64,000 nt of DNA from Pedobacter steynii (GCF_900103665.1 NZ_FNGY01000011.1:62001-126000); one strand, 5' to 3'; shown: positions 49,403 through 59,063, counted from the first letter of the stretch. Numbers and translations are program-made. Notes: generated from the letters alone by a model not told the origin.

Positions 49403-49949
49403 AATCTATACCCTCCATTTTTATAATCTCTTCTTTTAAGATCGCCCTTGCTCTCGACAACTGCGATTTACTTGCTCCTTCAGAAATGCCCAGTGTTGCG
49501 GCAATCTCTTTATGAGAATATCCTTCGATGGCGTACATATTGAATACCATCCTATATCCATCTGAAAGCTTTTGTATCACTTTCAATAAATCCTGCATCC
49601 CCAAACGGCTAAAGTCAAATCCGGTAGCAGGTTGTTCGTAAGCATCTTCAATCGGAACCACATTTAAGGTCCTCAGGTTTTTGCGGTAACTTTCAATTGC
49701 AGTATTCACCATTACCCTTCTCATCCAGCCTTCAAAAGAACCATCACCTCTATACTCCCCAACCTTTTGAAAGATCTTAATATAACCCAGCTGCAATACA
49801 TCTTCCGCTTCCATTCTATCTTTTGCATAACGCATACAAACTGCCAGCATTTTGGACGCAGTTTGCTGATAAAGCGCTTCCTGCATCTTTCGCTTACCGG
49901 CTTTGCAGCCTTCCATGAGTTCCTCTATCTTATACTGCGTCAAAATCAT
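49383..49949 (-). CDS. ECF-type RNA polymerase sigma factor
   Basis: A 188-aa sigma-70-family protein (ATG at 49949; the longer frame is less likely). Region 2 contains RYAKDRMEAEDVLQLGYIKI, and region 4 has the HTH GYSHKEIAATLGISEGASKS. It would redirect RNA polymerase to a small set of promoters, probably including its own operon with the anti-sigma-like and barrel genes. The 50 bp between it and hemJ hold no gene. Confidence 0.88.
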   Translation of the reverse strand: MILTQYKIEELMEGCKAGKRKMQEALYQQTASKMLAVCMRYAKDRMEAEDVLQLGYIKIFQKVGEYRGDGSFEGWMRRVMVNTAIESYRKNLRTLNVVPIEDAYEQPATGFDFSRLGMQDLLKVIQKLSDGYRMVFNMYAIEGYSHKEIAATLGISEGASKSQLSRARAILKEEIIKMEGIDYASYAG

Positions 49950-50054
49950 TGTCTGTTTGGTATATAGAAGATGTGCATAACAACAGAAAGGTTGCATGCA
50001 AAAGAAAATAAAATGAAAAAAGAATATATCCCCATGAAAAAGGGAGAAGAAGGG

Positions 50055-50600
50055 CTAGCAGTCGTGCTTTTTCCTGTAGTGTTTGTACCATTTTACGGCG
50101 AGCATAATGACCACAGCAAATATAATCAAACCTATAAGACCATAAACCCAATTTACGGCACTTTTAAGGACTACTGTAAAGACAATAGCAACCAGGAGGA
50201 TAGTTGCGACTTCATTCCATAAACGAAGCTTAAAAGAGCTCGTTTTGCATTTCCCATGTTTCAGCTGTTTCATGATCCGCTGACAAAGGAAATGGTAGAT
50301 CAGCAATAAGACAACAAAGGCAAGTTTTACATGAAACCAGCCTGCCTGCAGCAAACCAGGACTCAAACAAACCATACTCACCCCCGCTCCAACTGTAAGT
50401 ATCATTGCAGGTGTGGTAATGATGTGCCAGAGTTTGGCTTCGATGCGCTCGTACTCTCTTTGCAGGATATTCCGTTCTATTTCAGGCTTATCCTCTGCTT
50501 CAACATGATAAATAAACAAGCGGACACTATAAAACAAGCCCGCCATCCAGCTTACCATAAAAATGATGTGAACAGAGAGTATGTAGCGATAGTATTCCAT
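50055..50600 (-). CDS. hemJ: HemJ-like protoporphyrinogen oxidase
   Basis: A 181-aa polytopic membrane protein with four to five helices. The conserved histidine is in SVHIIFMVSWMAGLFY (about residue 10), and WFHVKLAFVVLLLIYHFLC (about 87-105) carries the second conserved His/Lys pair. This is the HemJ (UPF0093/CopD-related) family that oxidises protoporphyrinogen IX. It sits at the end of the heme cluster, which supports the call. Confidence 0.8.
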   Translation of the reverse strand: MEYYRYILSVHIIFMVSWMAGLFYSVRLFIYHVEAEDKPEIERNILQREYERIEAKLWHIITTPAMILTVGAGVSMVCLSPGLLQAGWFHVKLAFVVLLLIYHFLCQRIMKQLKHGKCKTSSFKLRLWNEVATILLVAIVFTVVLKSAVNWVYGLIGLIIFAVVIMLAVKWYKHYRKKHDC

Positions 50601-50626
50601 TTATTCTATTGTTTATTTTTAGGATT

Positions 50627-50657
50627 AAAAGAGGCTATTTAATCAAATAGCCTCTTT
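50627..50657 (-). terminator. Hairpin between hemE and hemJ
   Basis: AAAAGAGGCTATTT (50627-50640) pairs with AAATAGCCTCTTT (50645-50657) around AATC, followed on the minus strand by four Ts. It lies 8 bp after the hemE stop. Termination may be partial. Confidence 0.65.
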
Positions 50658-50665
50658 ATTATATT

Positions 50666-51688
50666 TTAGTATCTGAATTCTTTAACCACTTCAATCGCAT
50701 ATTTCACGTTATCAAATGGAATATCAGGCATGATGCCATGACCAAGATTAAAGATAAATCCATGCTCTCCACGCATACGCTCAAACAATTGAAGGATGTG
50801 CTTTTTGATGACCGGTTTATCCGCATATAAGATATGTGGATCCAGGTTACCCTGAACCGCGATACCTGCAGGAAGTGCTTGTTTAATGTTTAAAAGATCT
50901 GCATTCCAGTCTACCGAGATCACATCTGGTTTGGCCTGAGCCATGATTGGTGCAAATACTGAACTCCCTTTACAGAAAGAAATGACAGGAACGTCTTTTC
51001 TGTTTAGGTTGGCAATGATTTCCTGGATATAACGGTGAGAGAACTCCTGATAATCGTTCCATGATAAAGCCAGTGCCCAGCTATCAAAAATCTGGATGGC
51101 ATTTACCCCTGCAGCAATCTGAAGATTCAGATAGTCTGCTGTAACTTTTGCAATTTTCGCAAGCAAGCGATGCGCCAGTTCCGGATGATTGTGCATCAGC
51201 AATTTCGTCAGTTTGAAATCTTTTGAAGAACCGCCTTCTACCAGGTAGCTCATTACAGTGAATGGAGCACCGGCAAAACCGATCAAAGGAATACTACCGT
51301 TTAAACGTTGCTGAATCACTTTAATCGCGTCAGCTACGTATTCTAATTTGTCCAGTACATCTACATTCAGGTTATCAATATCCTGAGCATTACGTACAGG
51401 GTTGGCGAATTTAGGACCGACACCCTGAGTAAAACTCAAATCTCCGCCCATTGCCTCACCTGTGACCAATATATCGCAGAAAAGAATGGCGGCATCAATC
51501 CCCAACAAATCAACAGGTAACATCGTTACATCAGCAGCAATTTCAGGCGTTTTGCACATCTCCAGGAAAGAGTATTTGTTTTTGATTTCCCAGTATTCAG
51601 GCATAAAACGACCTGCCTGGCGCATCATCCATACCGGTGGACGTTCTGTTTGCTTTGAAAGTGCGGCATCTAAAAATAACGTATTCAT
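50666..51688 (-). CDS. hemE: Uroporphyrinogen decarboxylase
   Basis: A 340-aa TIM-barrel enzyme. The N-terminal substrate-binding block RPPVWMMRQAGRFMPEY is at about residues 16-32, the active-site Asp region is ILFCDILV (about 68), and the C-terminal GFIFNLGHGIMPDIPFDN is at about 310. It decarboxylates uroporphyrinogen III to coproporphyrinogen III. It follows the TPR gene by 15 bp. Confidence 0.96.
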   Translation of the reverse strand: MNTLFLDAALSKQTERPPVWMMRQAGRFMPEYWEIKNKYSFLEMCKTPEIAADVTMLPVDLLGIDAAILFCDILVTGEAMGGDLSFTQGVGPKFANPVRNAQDIDNLNVDVLDKLEYVADAIKVIQQRLNGSIPLIGFAGAPFTVMSYLVEGGSSKDFKLTKLLMHNHPELAHRLLAKIAKVTADYLNLQIAAGVNAIQIFDSWALALSWNDYQEFSHRYIQEIIANLNRKDVPVISFCKGSSVFAPIMAQAKPDVISVDWNADLLNIKQALPAGIAVQGNLDPHILYADKPVIKKHILQLFERMRGEHGFIFNLGHGIMPDIPFDNVKYAIEVVKEFRY

Positions 51689-51703
51689 GTGTAATTTGTT
51701 TGT

Positions 51704-52219
51704 TTATAAGCGGTTTGCTTCTTGCTCTATTTTATTAATTATCTCTTGCGCCTTTGGTGTTACTGCCAGCTCTTTAGCCTTTTCAATATAAGCTTTTGTG
51801 CGTTCCACATCCTTTTTACGGAGTGCCAGATTGGCCAGGTGGATCAATACAAAAGCTTTATCGTTCTTTCCTCCAAGAGGAAAGCGGCTGGCAATCTGAA
51901 AATGATGTTCTGCCACATCATATTCTTCTCTTTTCAATGCGATATTGGCACGCATAAATTCATAATACCCTCTCCTGTTCCGGGCTAACCGGTCGGGATT
52001 AGGTACTTCTGCCAATATCTTTTCTGTTTTTTCGTAATCTCCATTCTTAAAATGTTTGGAGGCCAGTAAAATGGAGCTGTGTTTAAAATGACTCCAGATC
52101 ACAAAGGCAAAGAAAAAACCGGCCAAAACAGCCAGTTGAATCTGATCGTAAAAAAGGCATACTCCTGCTGCAATCACGAAGAGTGCCATCAGGGCATACC
52201 TGCCTTTTGCGTTATACAT
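51704..52219 (-). CDS. TPR-containing membrane protein
   Basis: A 171-aa protein with two N-terminal membrane helices (YALMALFVIAAGVCLFY and IQLAVLAGFFFAFVIWSHF) and three TPR-like repeats (KHFKNGDYEKTEKIL, RANIALKREEYDVAEHHFQI, LANLALRKKDVERTKAYI). The stop shares bases with the following regulator start region (1-bp overlap with the upstream gene end at 52219). TPR repeats mediate protein contacts; the partner is unknown, perhaps in heme-pathway organisation. Confidence 0.75.
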   Translation of the reverse strand: MYNAKGRYALMALFVIAAGVCLFYDQIQLAVLAGFFFAFVIWSHFKHSSILLASKHFKNGDYEKTEKILAEVPNPDRLARNRRGYYEFMRANIALKREEYDVAEHHFQIASRFPLGGKNDKAFVLIHLANLALRKKDVERTKAYIEKAKELAVTPKAQEIINKIEQEANRL

Positions 52220-52932
52220 TAATGAATATCCGTGAATTTATAACCTACACCTCTGATGGAATGGAAATACACCGGGTTTTTCTGATCTGGTTCGAAATAC
52301 TTACGGAAAGTCAGGATAAAGTTGTCAATCGTACGGGTAGATGGATATACATCATAGTTCCATACCGTTTCCAGGATCTGCTCACGTGATACTGCTTCGT
52401 TCTTACGTTCGATCAGCAATTTCAACAACATCGTCTCTTTCTTCGTCAGGGGAACAATTACACCATCGTCCTGTTTCAATTCAAAAGAGTTGAAATAGAT
52501 CGTTTTATCGCCGATTTTGTAAGAATTGATTTCTTTAAGGTCATCCGCTTTCATGCTGCGTTTTACCAGAATTCCAACCCTTAAGATCAGTTCTTCCAGG
52601 TTAAACGGTTTTACCAGATAATCATCAGCTCCTTTTTTCAATCCCATCACACGGTCTTCACTTGTGTTTTTGGCCGTTAAGAAAAGAATAGGAACTTCTG
52701 TATTTTCCAGTCTGATGGTTTCACACACCTGGAATCCATCCATCTCAGGAAGCATGACATCCAGAATGATCAGGTTAAAACGTTCTTCTTTAAAAACTTT
52801 TAAAGCAGTTTTACCGTCTTTTACTGCATGAACTTTGTATCCTTCAAGTTCAAGGTTTAATTTTATAGCATCTAATAAGTGGTCTTCATCTTCAACCAGT
52901 AGTATTCTTAATTTCTGTTGCATAATTATCAA
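52219..52932 (-). CDS. OmpR-family response regulator
   Basis: A 237-aa protein. The receiver domain starts LRILLVEDEDHLLDAI; the phospho-acceptor is the Asp in LIILDVMLPEMDG, and VKPF follows. The C-terminal winged helix contains RTIDNFILTFRKYFE and IRGVGYKF. The gene overlaps the kinase gene by 4 bp (ATGA), so the pair is coupled. The upstream in-frame ATG at 52932 is kept, but 52923 is equally possible. The target genes are not evident, though the location inside the heme cluster suggests heme or redox control. Confidence 0.92.
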   Translation of the reverse strand: MIIMQQKLRILLVEDEDHLLDAIKLNLELEGYKVHAVKDGKTALKVFKEERFNLIILDVMLPEMDGFQVCETIRLENTEVPILFLTAKNTSEDRVMGLKKGADDYLVKPFNLEELILRVGILVKRSMKADDLKEINSYKIGDKTIYFNSFELKQDDGVIVPLTKKETMLLKLLIERKNEAVSREQILETVWNYDVYPSTRTIDNFILTFRKYFEPDQKNPVYFHSIRGVGYKFTDIH

Positions 52933-53795
52933 CTAAATGTGATTTCAAAAATAGCACCTTGCGGTACGTTATCTCTAACGCTAATATCAGCGTCGTGCAT
53001 TTGTAATACTTCCTTAACAATAAACAGGCCCAATCCTGTGCCTTTTGATTTTCTTACATTCTCATTACCGACGCGATAAAATTTATCAAAGACCAACATT
53101 TTTTCTGCATCAGGAATACCCGGCCCCCTATCTGAAACCTTTAAAAACGCATGCCCGTCTTTTTCCGCCAATTCGACATCTACATGTGCACATGGACCTG
53201 AATATTTGACAGCATTTTCGACAAGGTTAGTCACCACGGAAGACAAAGAGAACTGATCCCCAACCACCTTTACCCCAGGCTTTACCGATAAGGTAATCAC
53301 CTGCTCGCATCCACAGGAGTGGATTTGTAAGCGGTCTGTAATTTTAGTCACCATTTCTGAAAAGTCAAACTCTTCCTTAGGGAAAGAATAAGAACCGTTC
53401 TCAATTTTTGTAGCCAGCAACATGTTTTCCACCAAATCATCCAGGCGCTCAATGTCCTTTAAGGAATTGTTCAGCAGGGAAGTTTGTCTGGCTTTATCCA
53501 GGTCGCGCTTAATAATCGTTTGTATAGATAGTTTTATAGCAGCCAATGGCGATTTAAGCTCATGCGTTACAGAAAGTAAAAAATTCTGCTGCTGTTCTCT
53601 TAAACGGTCTTCTTTTTTGATCGACTGATGCAAAAAGTAGGCACCTACACATAGCAGGAATAAGAATACGGATCCCTCTCCCATTACCATCGCCATCCTT
53701 GCAGGCTCCAGCTTTACGACAAGCGTTCCCCAGGAGATCAACTGTACCAAAGAGTACAGTAACATGAAATAAAATATAACGATTGATTTCTTCAA
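52929..53795 (-). CDS. Sensor histidine kinase
   Basis: A 288-aa kinase with two membrane helices (about residues 5-27 and 38-56) that leave only a very short external loop. H78 in SVTHELKSPLAAIKLS is the phospho-acceptor. The ATPase domain has NLVENAVKYS (N box), DRGPGIP (G1) and GTGLGLFIVKE (G2). There is almost no sensor domain, so it may sense the membrane or a partner protein such as the adjacent TPR protein. Confidence 0.92.
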   Translation of the reverse strand: MKKSIVIFYFMLLYSLVQLISWGTLVVKLEPARMAMVMGEGSVFLFLLCVGAYFLHQSIKKEDRLREQQQNFLLSVTHELKSPLAAIKLSIQTIIKRDLDKARQTSLLNNSLKDIERLDDLVENMLLATKIENGSYSFPKEEFDFSEMVTKITDRLQIHSCGCEQVITLSVKPGVKVVGDQFSLSSVVTNLVENAVKYSGPCAHVDVELAEKDGHAFLKVSDRGPGIPDAEKMLVFDKFYRVGNENVRKSKGTGLGLFIVKEVLQMHDADISVRDNVPQGAIFEITFS

Positions 53796-53833
53796 GGTGC
53801 CCCGCTTTATATACTATAAATATACTTTTTAAT

Positions 53834-55207
53834 TTACTTATTTCTGAAAACCACGTCAAGACTCTCCAGGATCGCTCTTTTTGCTTTCTCCAGTTCTATC
53901 TTCGTATGCGCTGCAGAAACAAAACCTACTTCATATCCTGAAGGACCGATATAGATTCCCCTGTTCAGCAATTCTCTGTGCAACACTTTGAATTTCTCCA
54001 TGCTGGTCGGATCGATATCATCCGCCGACTGGATCTTGTCTTTATCCGTAAATGCCAGCCAGAAGATAGAACCTACATGGAACACTTTCAATTTATAATT
54101 CCTTGCCGTTGCAAAACGCTGAATGCTCTCTGCAAACTCAGAAGCTTTATTGTTCAGTTCTTTATAGAATCCTGAACGCAATAATTCCGTAAGTTGTGCA
54201 ATCCCTGCTGCCATTGCTACCGGGTTGCCCGATAATGTTCCTGCCTGGTACACCCCTCCGTCAGGAGAAATATGTCCCATGATTTCAGCTGAAGCGCCAT
54301 ACATTCCTACCGGCAATCCACCACCGATGATTTTACCATAAGTCACGATATCAGGTTTCACGCCATAATGTGCCGCAGCACCTTCAAAGCCCAATCTGAA
54401 TCCGGTAATCACCTCATCAAAAATCAATAAAGCTTTATTTTCTTTACAGATATTCTCTAAGTATTTGATGTATTCCACATCCTGCATCAACAACCCGTTG
54501 TTTGCAGGAATACCTTCAATGATCACTGCTGCTACTTCACCTTTAAACTGTTCGAAGGCTGCTTTGATGGCATCTTTATCATTCAAGGGAATCACAATCG
54601 TTTCCTGAGCGAATGATTTAGGAACACCTGCCGAAGAAGTTTCTCCGAAAGTAACCAAACCTGAACCTGCTTTTACCAATAGAGAATCGGTATGTCCATG
54701 GTAGCAACCTTCAAACTTGATGATTTTATCTTTACCGGTATATCCACGTGCCAGTCTGATCGCAGACATTACTGCTTCTGTACCCGAGCTCGTGAAACGG
54801 ATTTTTTCTACAAACTTGTTGTTTTTGATGATCAGTTCTGCCAGCTCATTTTCTAAAGCTGTAGGTGCGCCAAAGCTCATCCCGTTCTGCATCACTTCTG
54901 TCACCTTATCCCTAACCTTTGGATGGTTATGGCCGAGTATTAACGGACCCCAGCTACCGCAAAAATCTATAAATTGATTTCCATCGGCATCCCATACAAA
55001 ACAGCCATCTCCCTTTTGAATAAACAAAGGAGTGCCATATACTGATTTAAAAGCCCTTACCGGAGAATTTACTCCACCCGGAAAATAGTTTTTAGCTTTT
55101 TCATACAGTTCTGCCGACTTTTCTCTTGAAATATCAGGTTTACTGCCCGTACTTACCGGCATGTCGCCTTCATTTCCTGAAAACATTTTTTTTAAAGATT
55201 CTAACAT
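53834..55207 (-). CDS. hemL: Glutamate-1-semialdehyde 2,1-aminomutase
   Basis: A 457-aa PLP enzyme that makes 5-aminolevulinate. The PLP lysine is in VTYGKIIGGGLPVG (about residue 290), and KAKNYFPGGVNSPVRAF and FCGSWGPLILGHNHP are family signatures. An N-terminal extension of about 30 residues (MLESLKKMFSGNEGDMPV) precedes the usual start. It works with HemA in the C5 pathway and is followed by hemB 12 bp upstream on the transcript. Confidence 0.96.
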   Translation of the reverse strand: MLESLKKMFSGNEGDMPVSTGSKPDISREKSAELYEKAKNYFPGGVNSPVRAFKSVYGTPLFIQKGDGCFVWDADGNQFIDFCGSWGPLILGHNHPKVRDKVTEVMQNGMSFGAPTALENELAELIIKNNKFVEKIRFTSSGTEAVMSAIRLARGYTGKDKIIKFEGCYHGHTDSLLVKAGSGLVTFGETSSAGVPKSFAQETIVIPLNDKDAIKAAFEQFKGEVAAVIIEGIPANNGLLMQDVEYIKYLENICKENKALLIFDEVITGFRLGFEGAAAHYGVKPDIVTYGKIIGGGLPVGMYGASAEIMGHISPDGGVYQAGTLSGNPVAMAAGIAQLTELLRSGFYKELNNKASEFAESIQRFATARNYKLKVFHVGSIFWLAFTDKDKIQSADDIDPTSMEKFKVLHRELLNRGIYIGPSGYEVGFVSAAHTKIELEKAKRAILESLDVVFRNK

Positions 55208-55219
55208 ATTTTTATTTCC

Positions 55220-56188
55220 TTACAACCAATTCTTTTCAACCATATCCCTGATGTGATAAGTCGTAATGATACTTGCTCCTGCACGCGCAAAGGCATGCAT
55301 CGTTTCCATTACTACTTTCTGCTCATCGATCCATCCTCTTTGTGCCGCCGCCTTAACCATAGAATATTCACCGGAAACATTGTAACATGCAATCGGCAAA
55401 TCTGTATGTTGTTTCAGGTTGTGCATCACATCGAGGTAAGCCAAAGCAGGCTTCACCATCAATACATCTGCGCCTTCACTTTCATCCAGCAAAGCTTCTC
55501 TCAAAGCTTCATTTCCATTTCTGAAATCCATCTGGTAAGCTTTCCTGTCGCCCTTACTAGGTGCACAATCTGCTGCCTCACGGAAAGGACCATAATAAGC
55601 AGAAGCAAATTTTGTAGCATGCGACATGATCGCTGTGTTTACAAAACCTTGTCCATCCAGTAACTGTCTCATTGCGGCAATTCTTCCATCCATCATATCC
55701 GATGGTGCAAGCATATCAGCACCTGCCTGCGCATGCGTCAGCCCCATTTTAGCAATCACCTCTACCGTAGGGTCATTCTGAACGTAATCGTCTTTTAAAA
55801 TTCCGCAATGTCCATGAGTCGTGTAAGAACAAACGCAAACATCGGTTACAATGTATAAATCATCTCCAAAATTTTTCTTTAACAGACGAACTGCTGAAGG
55901 AACCAGGGAGTGATCATGATAAGCGGAAGCCGCATCTTCGGACTTCTCATCACCCACACCAAAAAGCATGATCTTGTTTACACCAAGCTTCAATCCTTTT
56001 TCCACATCGCTCAATAAAGTATCCTCAGAAAAATGGCTGATCCCCGGCATCGCTTCTAAAGGATGAATTACATTTTTACCCGGTACGATGAAGTACGGAT
56101 AAATAAACATGTCTTTAGATAACCTCGTTTCAGCTACCATTTCCCTCACTACAGGATTTTTTCTCAATCTACGCGGACGGTGCACCAT
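55220..56188 (-). CDS. hemB: Porphobilinogen synthase (zinc-cysteine type)
   Basis: A 322-aa enzyme that condenses two 5-aminolevulinates. The cysteine-rich zinc site is DVCVCSYTTHGHCGIL (about residues 116-131). The Schiff-base lysine is in LMVKPALAYLD (about 246), with the second active-site Lys in the YYGPFREAADCAPSKGDRKA region. Cysteines make this the zinc-dependent form. It lies 12 bp after hemCD. Confidence 0.96.
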   Translation of the reverse strand: MVHRPRRLRKNPVVREMVAETRLSKDMFIYPYFIVPGKNVIHPLEAMPGISHFSEDTLLSDVEKGLKLGVNKIMLFGVGDEKSEDAASAYHDHSLVPSAVRLLKKNFGDDLYIVTDVCVCSYTTHGHCGILKDDYVQNDPTVEVIAKMGLTHAQAGADMLAPSDMMDGRIAAMRQLLDGQGFVNTAIMSHATKFASAYYGPFREAADCAPSKGDRKAYQMDFRNGNEALREALLDESEGADVLMVKPALAYLDVMHNLKQHTDLPIACYNVSGEYSMVKAAAQRGWIDEQKVVMETMHAFARAGASIITTYHIRDMVEKNWL

Positions 56189-56200
56189 ATCAATTATTTA

Positions 56201-57781
56201 TTATTTTATATCTATTCCGTAAACAGCTTCTGCCAATCCGATCTCATCGGGAGAATAAGGCTGAATGTATTTTACACCCATCTCATCAAATTTCTTCCCT
56301 GTAGAGTTTCCGATCGCAATCACCTGTTGTCCGGGTTCTAATAAGTTTTCTACAAAATAAGCGTCAACATTAGAAGGGCTGGTAAAGATCAGTACTTCCG
56401 CATAAGTCTGGTCTACATCCTCTTCAATCACAGTTTCATAAATCGGCAGGTCAACTACCTTGGTATCGGCTTTTAATGCTTTCTGAATGCTTAATAACGA
56501 GTCCTGTGCCCTTGGGAACAACACTGTTTTTCCAGCTACCAGTTCTGCGAAAAGATCTGCTACCTCATCAATATCCCCACCTTCACCAACGTAATCAGCA
56601 AGATGTCCTGCTTTTCTCAAAGAATCTTCAGAACCTCTTCCCGCTACACCAAACTTCACATGTTTAGGCAACAATGGTTTCAGATTGAAGAAATACTCCA
56701 CGCTATTGCGGCTACTGAAGAAGATCCAGTCTATATGTTTCAGGTAGAAAGGGTCCAGCACATTCACAATCGGGAACGTACGGATCAGTGATCTGCCTTC
56801 AATTTCTATCTTATGTTTTTCTAATGCTTTTCTAAAATAGCTATGCTCACCAACTTCTCTGGAGATAAATACCTTGGAAGGTAATTTCCTGCCCGGGCTA
56901 AACTTAGCGACAATCTGTTCTGCAACACCTTCTAAGCTATCTACACGGCAAAAGTAACGGTCGGGGAAGTGCTCATCAGTTTCTGCTTTGGAAGTCCAGA
57001 TTTCATATTGTCCGTCTTCTTTCTTGCAATAACAACCCAATGGCATGTGACAACCACCTTCAAACAGGTTTAGCACTTTACGTTCTACACCGATGGCTTC
57101 AATCGTTTCCTGATGGTTTAACTGTTGCAACAGGTCGAACAATTCCTGATCATTTTCTCTGATCTGAATCGCCAATGCGCCTTGTGCAGGAGCAGGAACC
57201 AACTCTGTGGTATCTACGACCTCTACATGAAACTCTGAAAGGTCGATGTTCAGACGATTTACACCAGCTTTAGCCAATAAAATCGCATCATAATCTTCAT
57301 CTCTTAGTTTCTGAATTCTGGTAGGCACATTACCCCTTAAATCTTCGATGTTCAGGTCCGAACGCAACGAAAGCATTTGTGCTTTACGTCTGTTGGAGGA
57401 AGTACCCACCATTGCTCCCGTTTTCAGGGAAAGCTTTTGTTTGATGTCTACACAGTCTTTCAGGATCAATAACAACTCGGAAGGATCTTCACGTTCTGTT
57501 ACTGCAGCAATGATTAGTCCTGCAGGATGTGTGGTAGGTAAATCTTTATGAGAGTGTACGGCTATATCAATCGTCCCACCTAAAAGTTCTTCTTCAAGCT
57601 CTTTGGTAAAGAATCCTTTGCCTTCCAGCTTGTCCAACCGAAGGTTTAAAATCTTATCTCCCTGAGTCTTGATGATCTTCAATTCGGCTTCAGCACCAAT
57701 CTCTGCAAGTTTGTCCTTAATGAAGTTGGCTTGCCATAAAGCGAGGTCGCTGCCTCTTGTACCGATAATAAGTCTTTTCAC
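56201..57781 (-). CDS. hemCD: Bifunctional HemC-HemD: hydroxymethylbilane synthase and uroporphyrinogen-III synthase
   Basis: A 526-aa fusion. HemC covers about residues 1-300: IIGTRGSDLALWQANFI at the start, HSHKDLPTTHPAGL (about 76), and the dipyrromethane-binding cysteine in FEGGCHMPLGCYC (about 240). The uroporphyrinogen-III synthase domain follows, from KVFISREVGEHSYFRKAL (about 302), with WIFFSSRNSVEYFF and FTSPSNVDAYFVENL. The two steps are consecutive in heme synthesis, and the fusion may channel the unstable intermediate. Confidence 0.93.
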   Translation of the reverse strand: MKRLIIGTRGSDLALWQANFIKDKLAEIGAEAELKIIKTQGDKILNLRLDKLEGKGFFTKELEEELLGGTIDIAVHSHKDLPTTHPAGLIIAAVTEREDPSELLLILKDCVDIKQKLSLKTGAMVGTSSNRRKAQMLSLRSDLNIEDLRGNVPTRIQKLRDEDYDAILLAKAGVNRLNIDLSEFHVEVVDTTELVPAPAQGALAIQIRENDQELFDLLQQLNHQETIEAIGVERKVLNLFEGGCHMPLGCYCKKEDGQYEIWTSKAETDEHFPDRYFCRVDSLEGVAEQIVAKFSPGRKLPSKVFISREVGEHSYFRKALEKHKIEIEGRSLIRTFPIVNVLDPFYLKHIDWIFFSSRNSVEYFFNLKPLLPKHVKFGVAGRGSEDSLRKAGHLADYVGEGGDIDEVADLFAELVAGKTVLFPRAQDSLLSIQKALKADTKVVDLPIYETVIEEDVDQTYAEVLIFTSPSNVDAYFVENLLEPGQQVIAIGNSTGKKFDEMGVKYIQPYSPDEIGLAEAVYGIDIK

Positions 57782-57805
57782 GTTAATGCTAATTTTTCCG
57801 CAAAT

Positions 57806-59032
57806 TTAGCTATTCTTTACCAATATCTCCTTTGCCATAACCATTGGAACACTGATGCATTTTTTTTCCATGTAATTCATCACTTTTTCCAATACCAATC
57901 TTGAGTTTTCATCAAGACCGTTGATCTCGTCGGCAAAGACGCCATTGATAGCAGTATGCTTAATTTCCTTGATTTTCTGAGGAACAGAACTCATTGCAAT
58001 CTCTATTTTGCGCTGACGTAATACCAATTCAAAGTCCTTGATATTTTCTTCTATAATGTGCTCGGCATTCACCAGCTCATCATAACGTTCCTGAATATTT
58101 TTGCGGGCAATCTCTTTAAGAGATTCAACTTCTATAAAATGAATAGGGAATTCTGCTACCACTTCAGCAGCGGTATCGTTAGGAATCGCTAAATCGACGA
58201 TGGTCTTTTTACCGGTTTCTCCATTCAGAAGTTTGGTGTAGATTTCTTTAGTAATGATGGGTTCAGTAGCACCTGTACAGGTAATAATGACATCAAATCC
58301 CTGGTTGTAATTTTCCAGTTCGGTAAGCGGATAGGCTGTACCATTTAATTCTTTGGCCAATACCTCTGCATTTTCTAATGTTCTGTTGAAAATGGAGAAG
58401 TTGGAGTATTTATGTTTTTTAAGATACTGAGCTATGTTTTTGTTGGTCTCACCAGCACCGATAATGAGGAGCCTGGAGGTGGCGGACATTTTAAGGTCGC
58501 GCAGCTTGCGATAAGCCAAAGAAACGATAGAAACCGGATTCTTTGAAATGTTGGTATGGGTATATACTTCTTTTGCTGTCTTTACCACTCTGCCCATGAT
58601 CATCCGCATATAGTCTCCTGTGAACCCGGCAACGCGGCAGGTTTCATAAGCTTTTCTGACTTGTGCAAGAATCTCTTTCTCCCCTACTACCAGACTCTCC
58701 AATGAGCAGGAAGTCCTTAACAGATGGTTGAAGGCAGCCCCCTGTTCATATACAGAAACGTTCTCTACGAACTTATCCATGTATTCTTCGGGTAATCCCA
58801 TGTTCAATACCGTAAGGAAGCGGGTGATGAATTGCTTGTCCAGCGTGTGATCGGAAGTGAATACAAACTCGACCCTGTTGCAGGTCCCCATGTAGAATAT
58901 TTCTTTAACACCTAACTCCGATTGAATGTTTCTCAATCTGTCGTCTAATGTCTGCTCACATATCACCAATTTACCCAATGCTTTTAGGTCAATATGTTTA
59001 TGCGTAAAAGCAATGATCTTTAAATATTCCAA
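57806..59032 (-). CDS. hemA: Glutamyl-tRNA reductase
   Basis: A 408-aa enzyme, the first step of the C5 heme pathway. The catalytic cysteine lies in GTCNRVEFVF (about residue 50), GEKEILAQVRKAY is at about 117, and the NADPH loop is LLIIGAGETNKNIAQYL (about 188). The start codon is a TTG at 59032; no in-frame ATG precedes it, and the first internal ATG is at the catalytic region. A -7 box TACTTTTG (59071-59064) lies about 30 bp upstream. Confidence 0.93.
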   Translation of the reverse strand: MEYLKIIAFTHKHIDLKALGKLVICEQTLDDRLRNIQSELGVKEIFYMGTCNRVEFVFTSDHTLDKQFITRFLTVLNMGLPEEYMDKFVENVSVYEQGAAFNHLLRTSCSLESLVVGEKEILAQVRKAYETCRVAGFTGDYMRMIMGRVVKTAKEVYTHTNISKNPVSIVSLAYRKLRDLKMSATSRLLIIGAGETNKNIAQYLKKHKYSNFSIFNRTLENAEVLAKELNGTAYPLTELENYNQGFDVIITCTGATEPIITKEIYTKLLNGETGKKTIVDLAIPNDTAAEVVAEFPIHFIEVESLKEIARKNIQERYDELVNAEHIIEENIKDFELVLRQRKIEIAMSSVPQKIKEIKHTAINGVFADEINGLDENSRLVLEKVMNYMEKKCISVPMVMAKEILVKNS

Positions 59033-59063
59033 AATGTCGTATCCCTGTTTATTTTTAGCGTAA

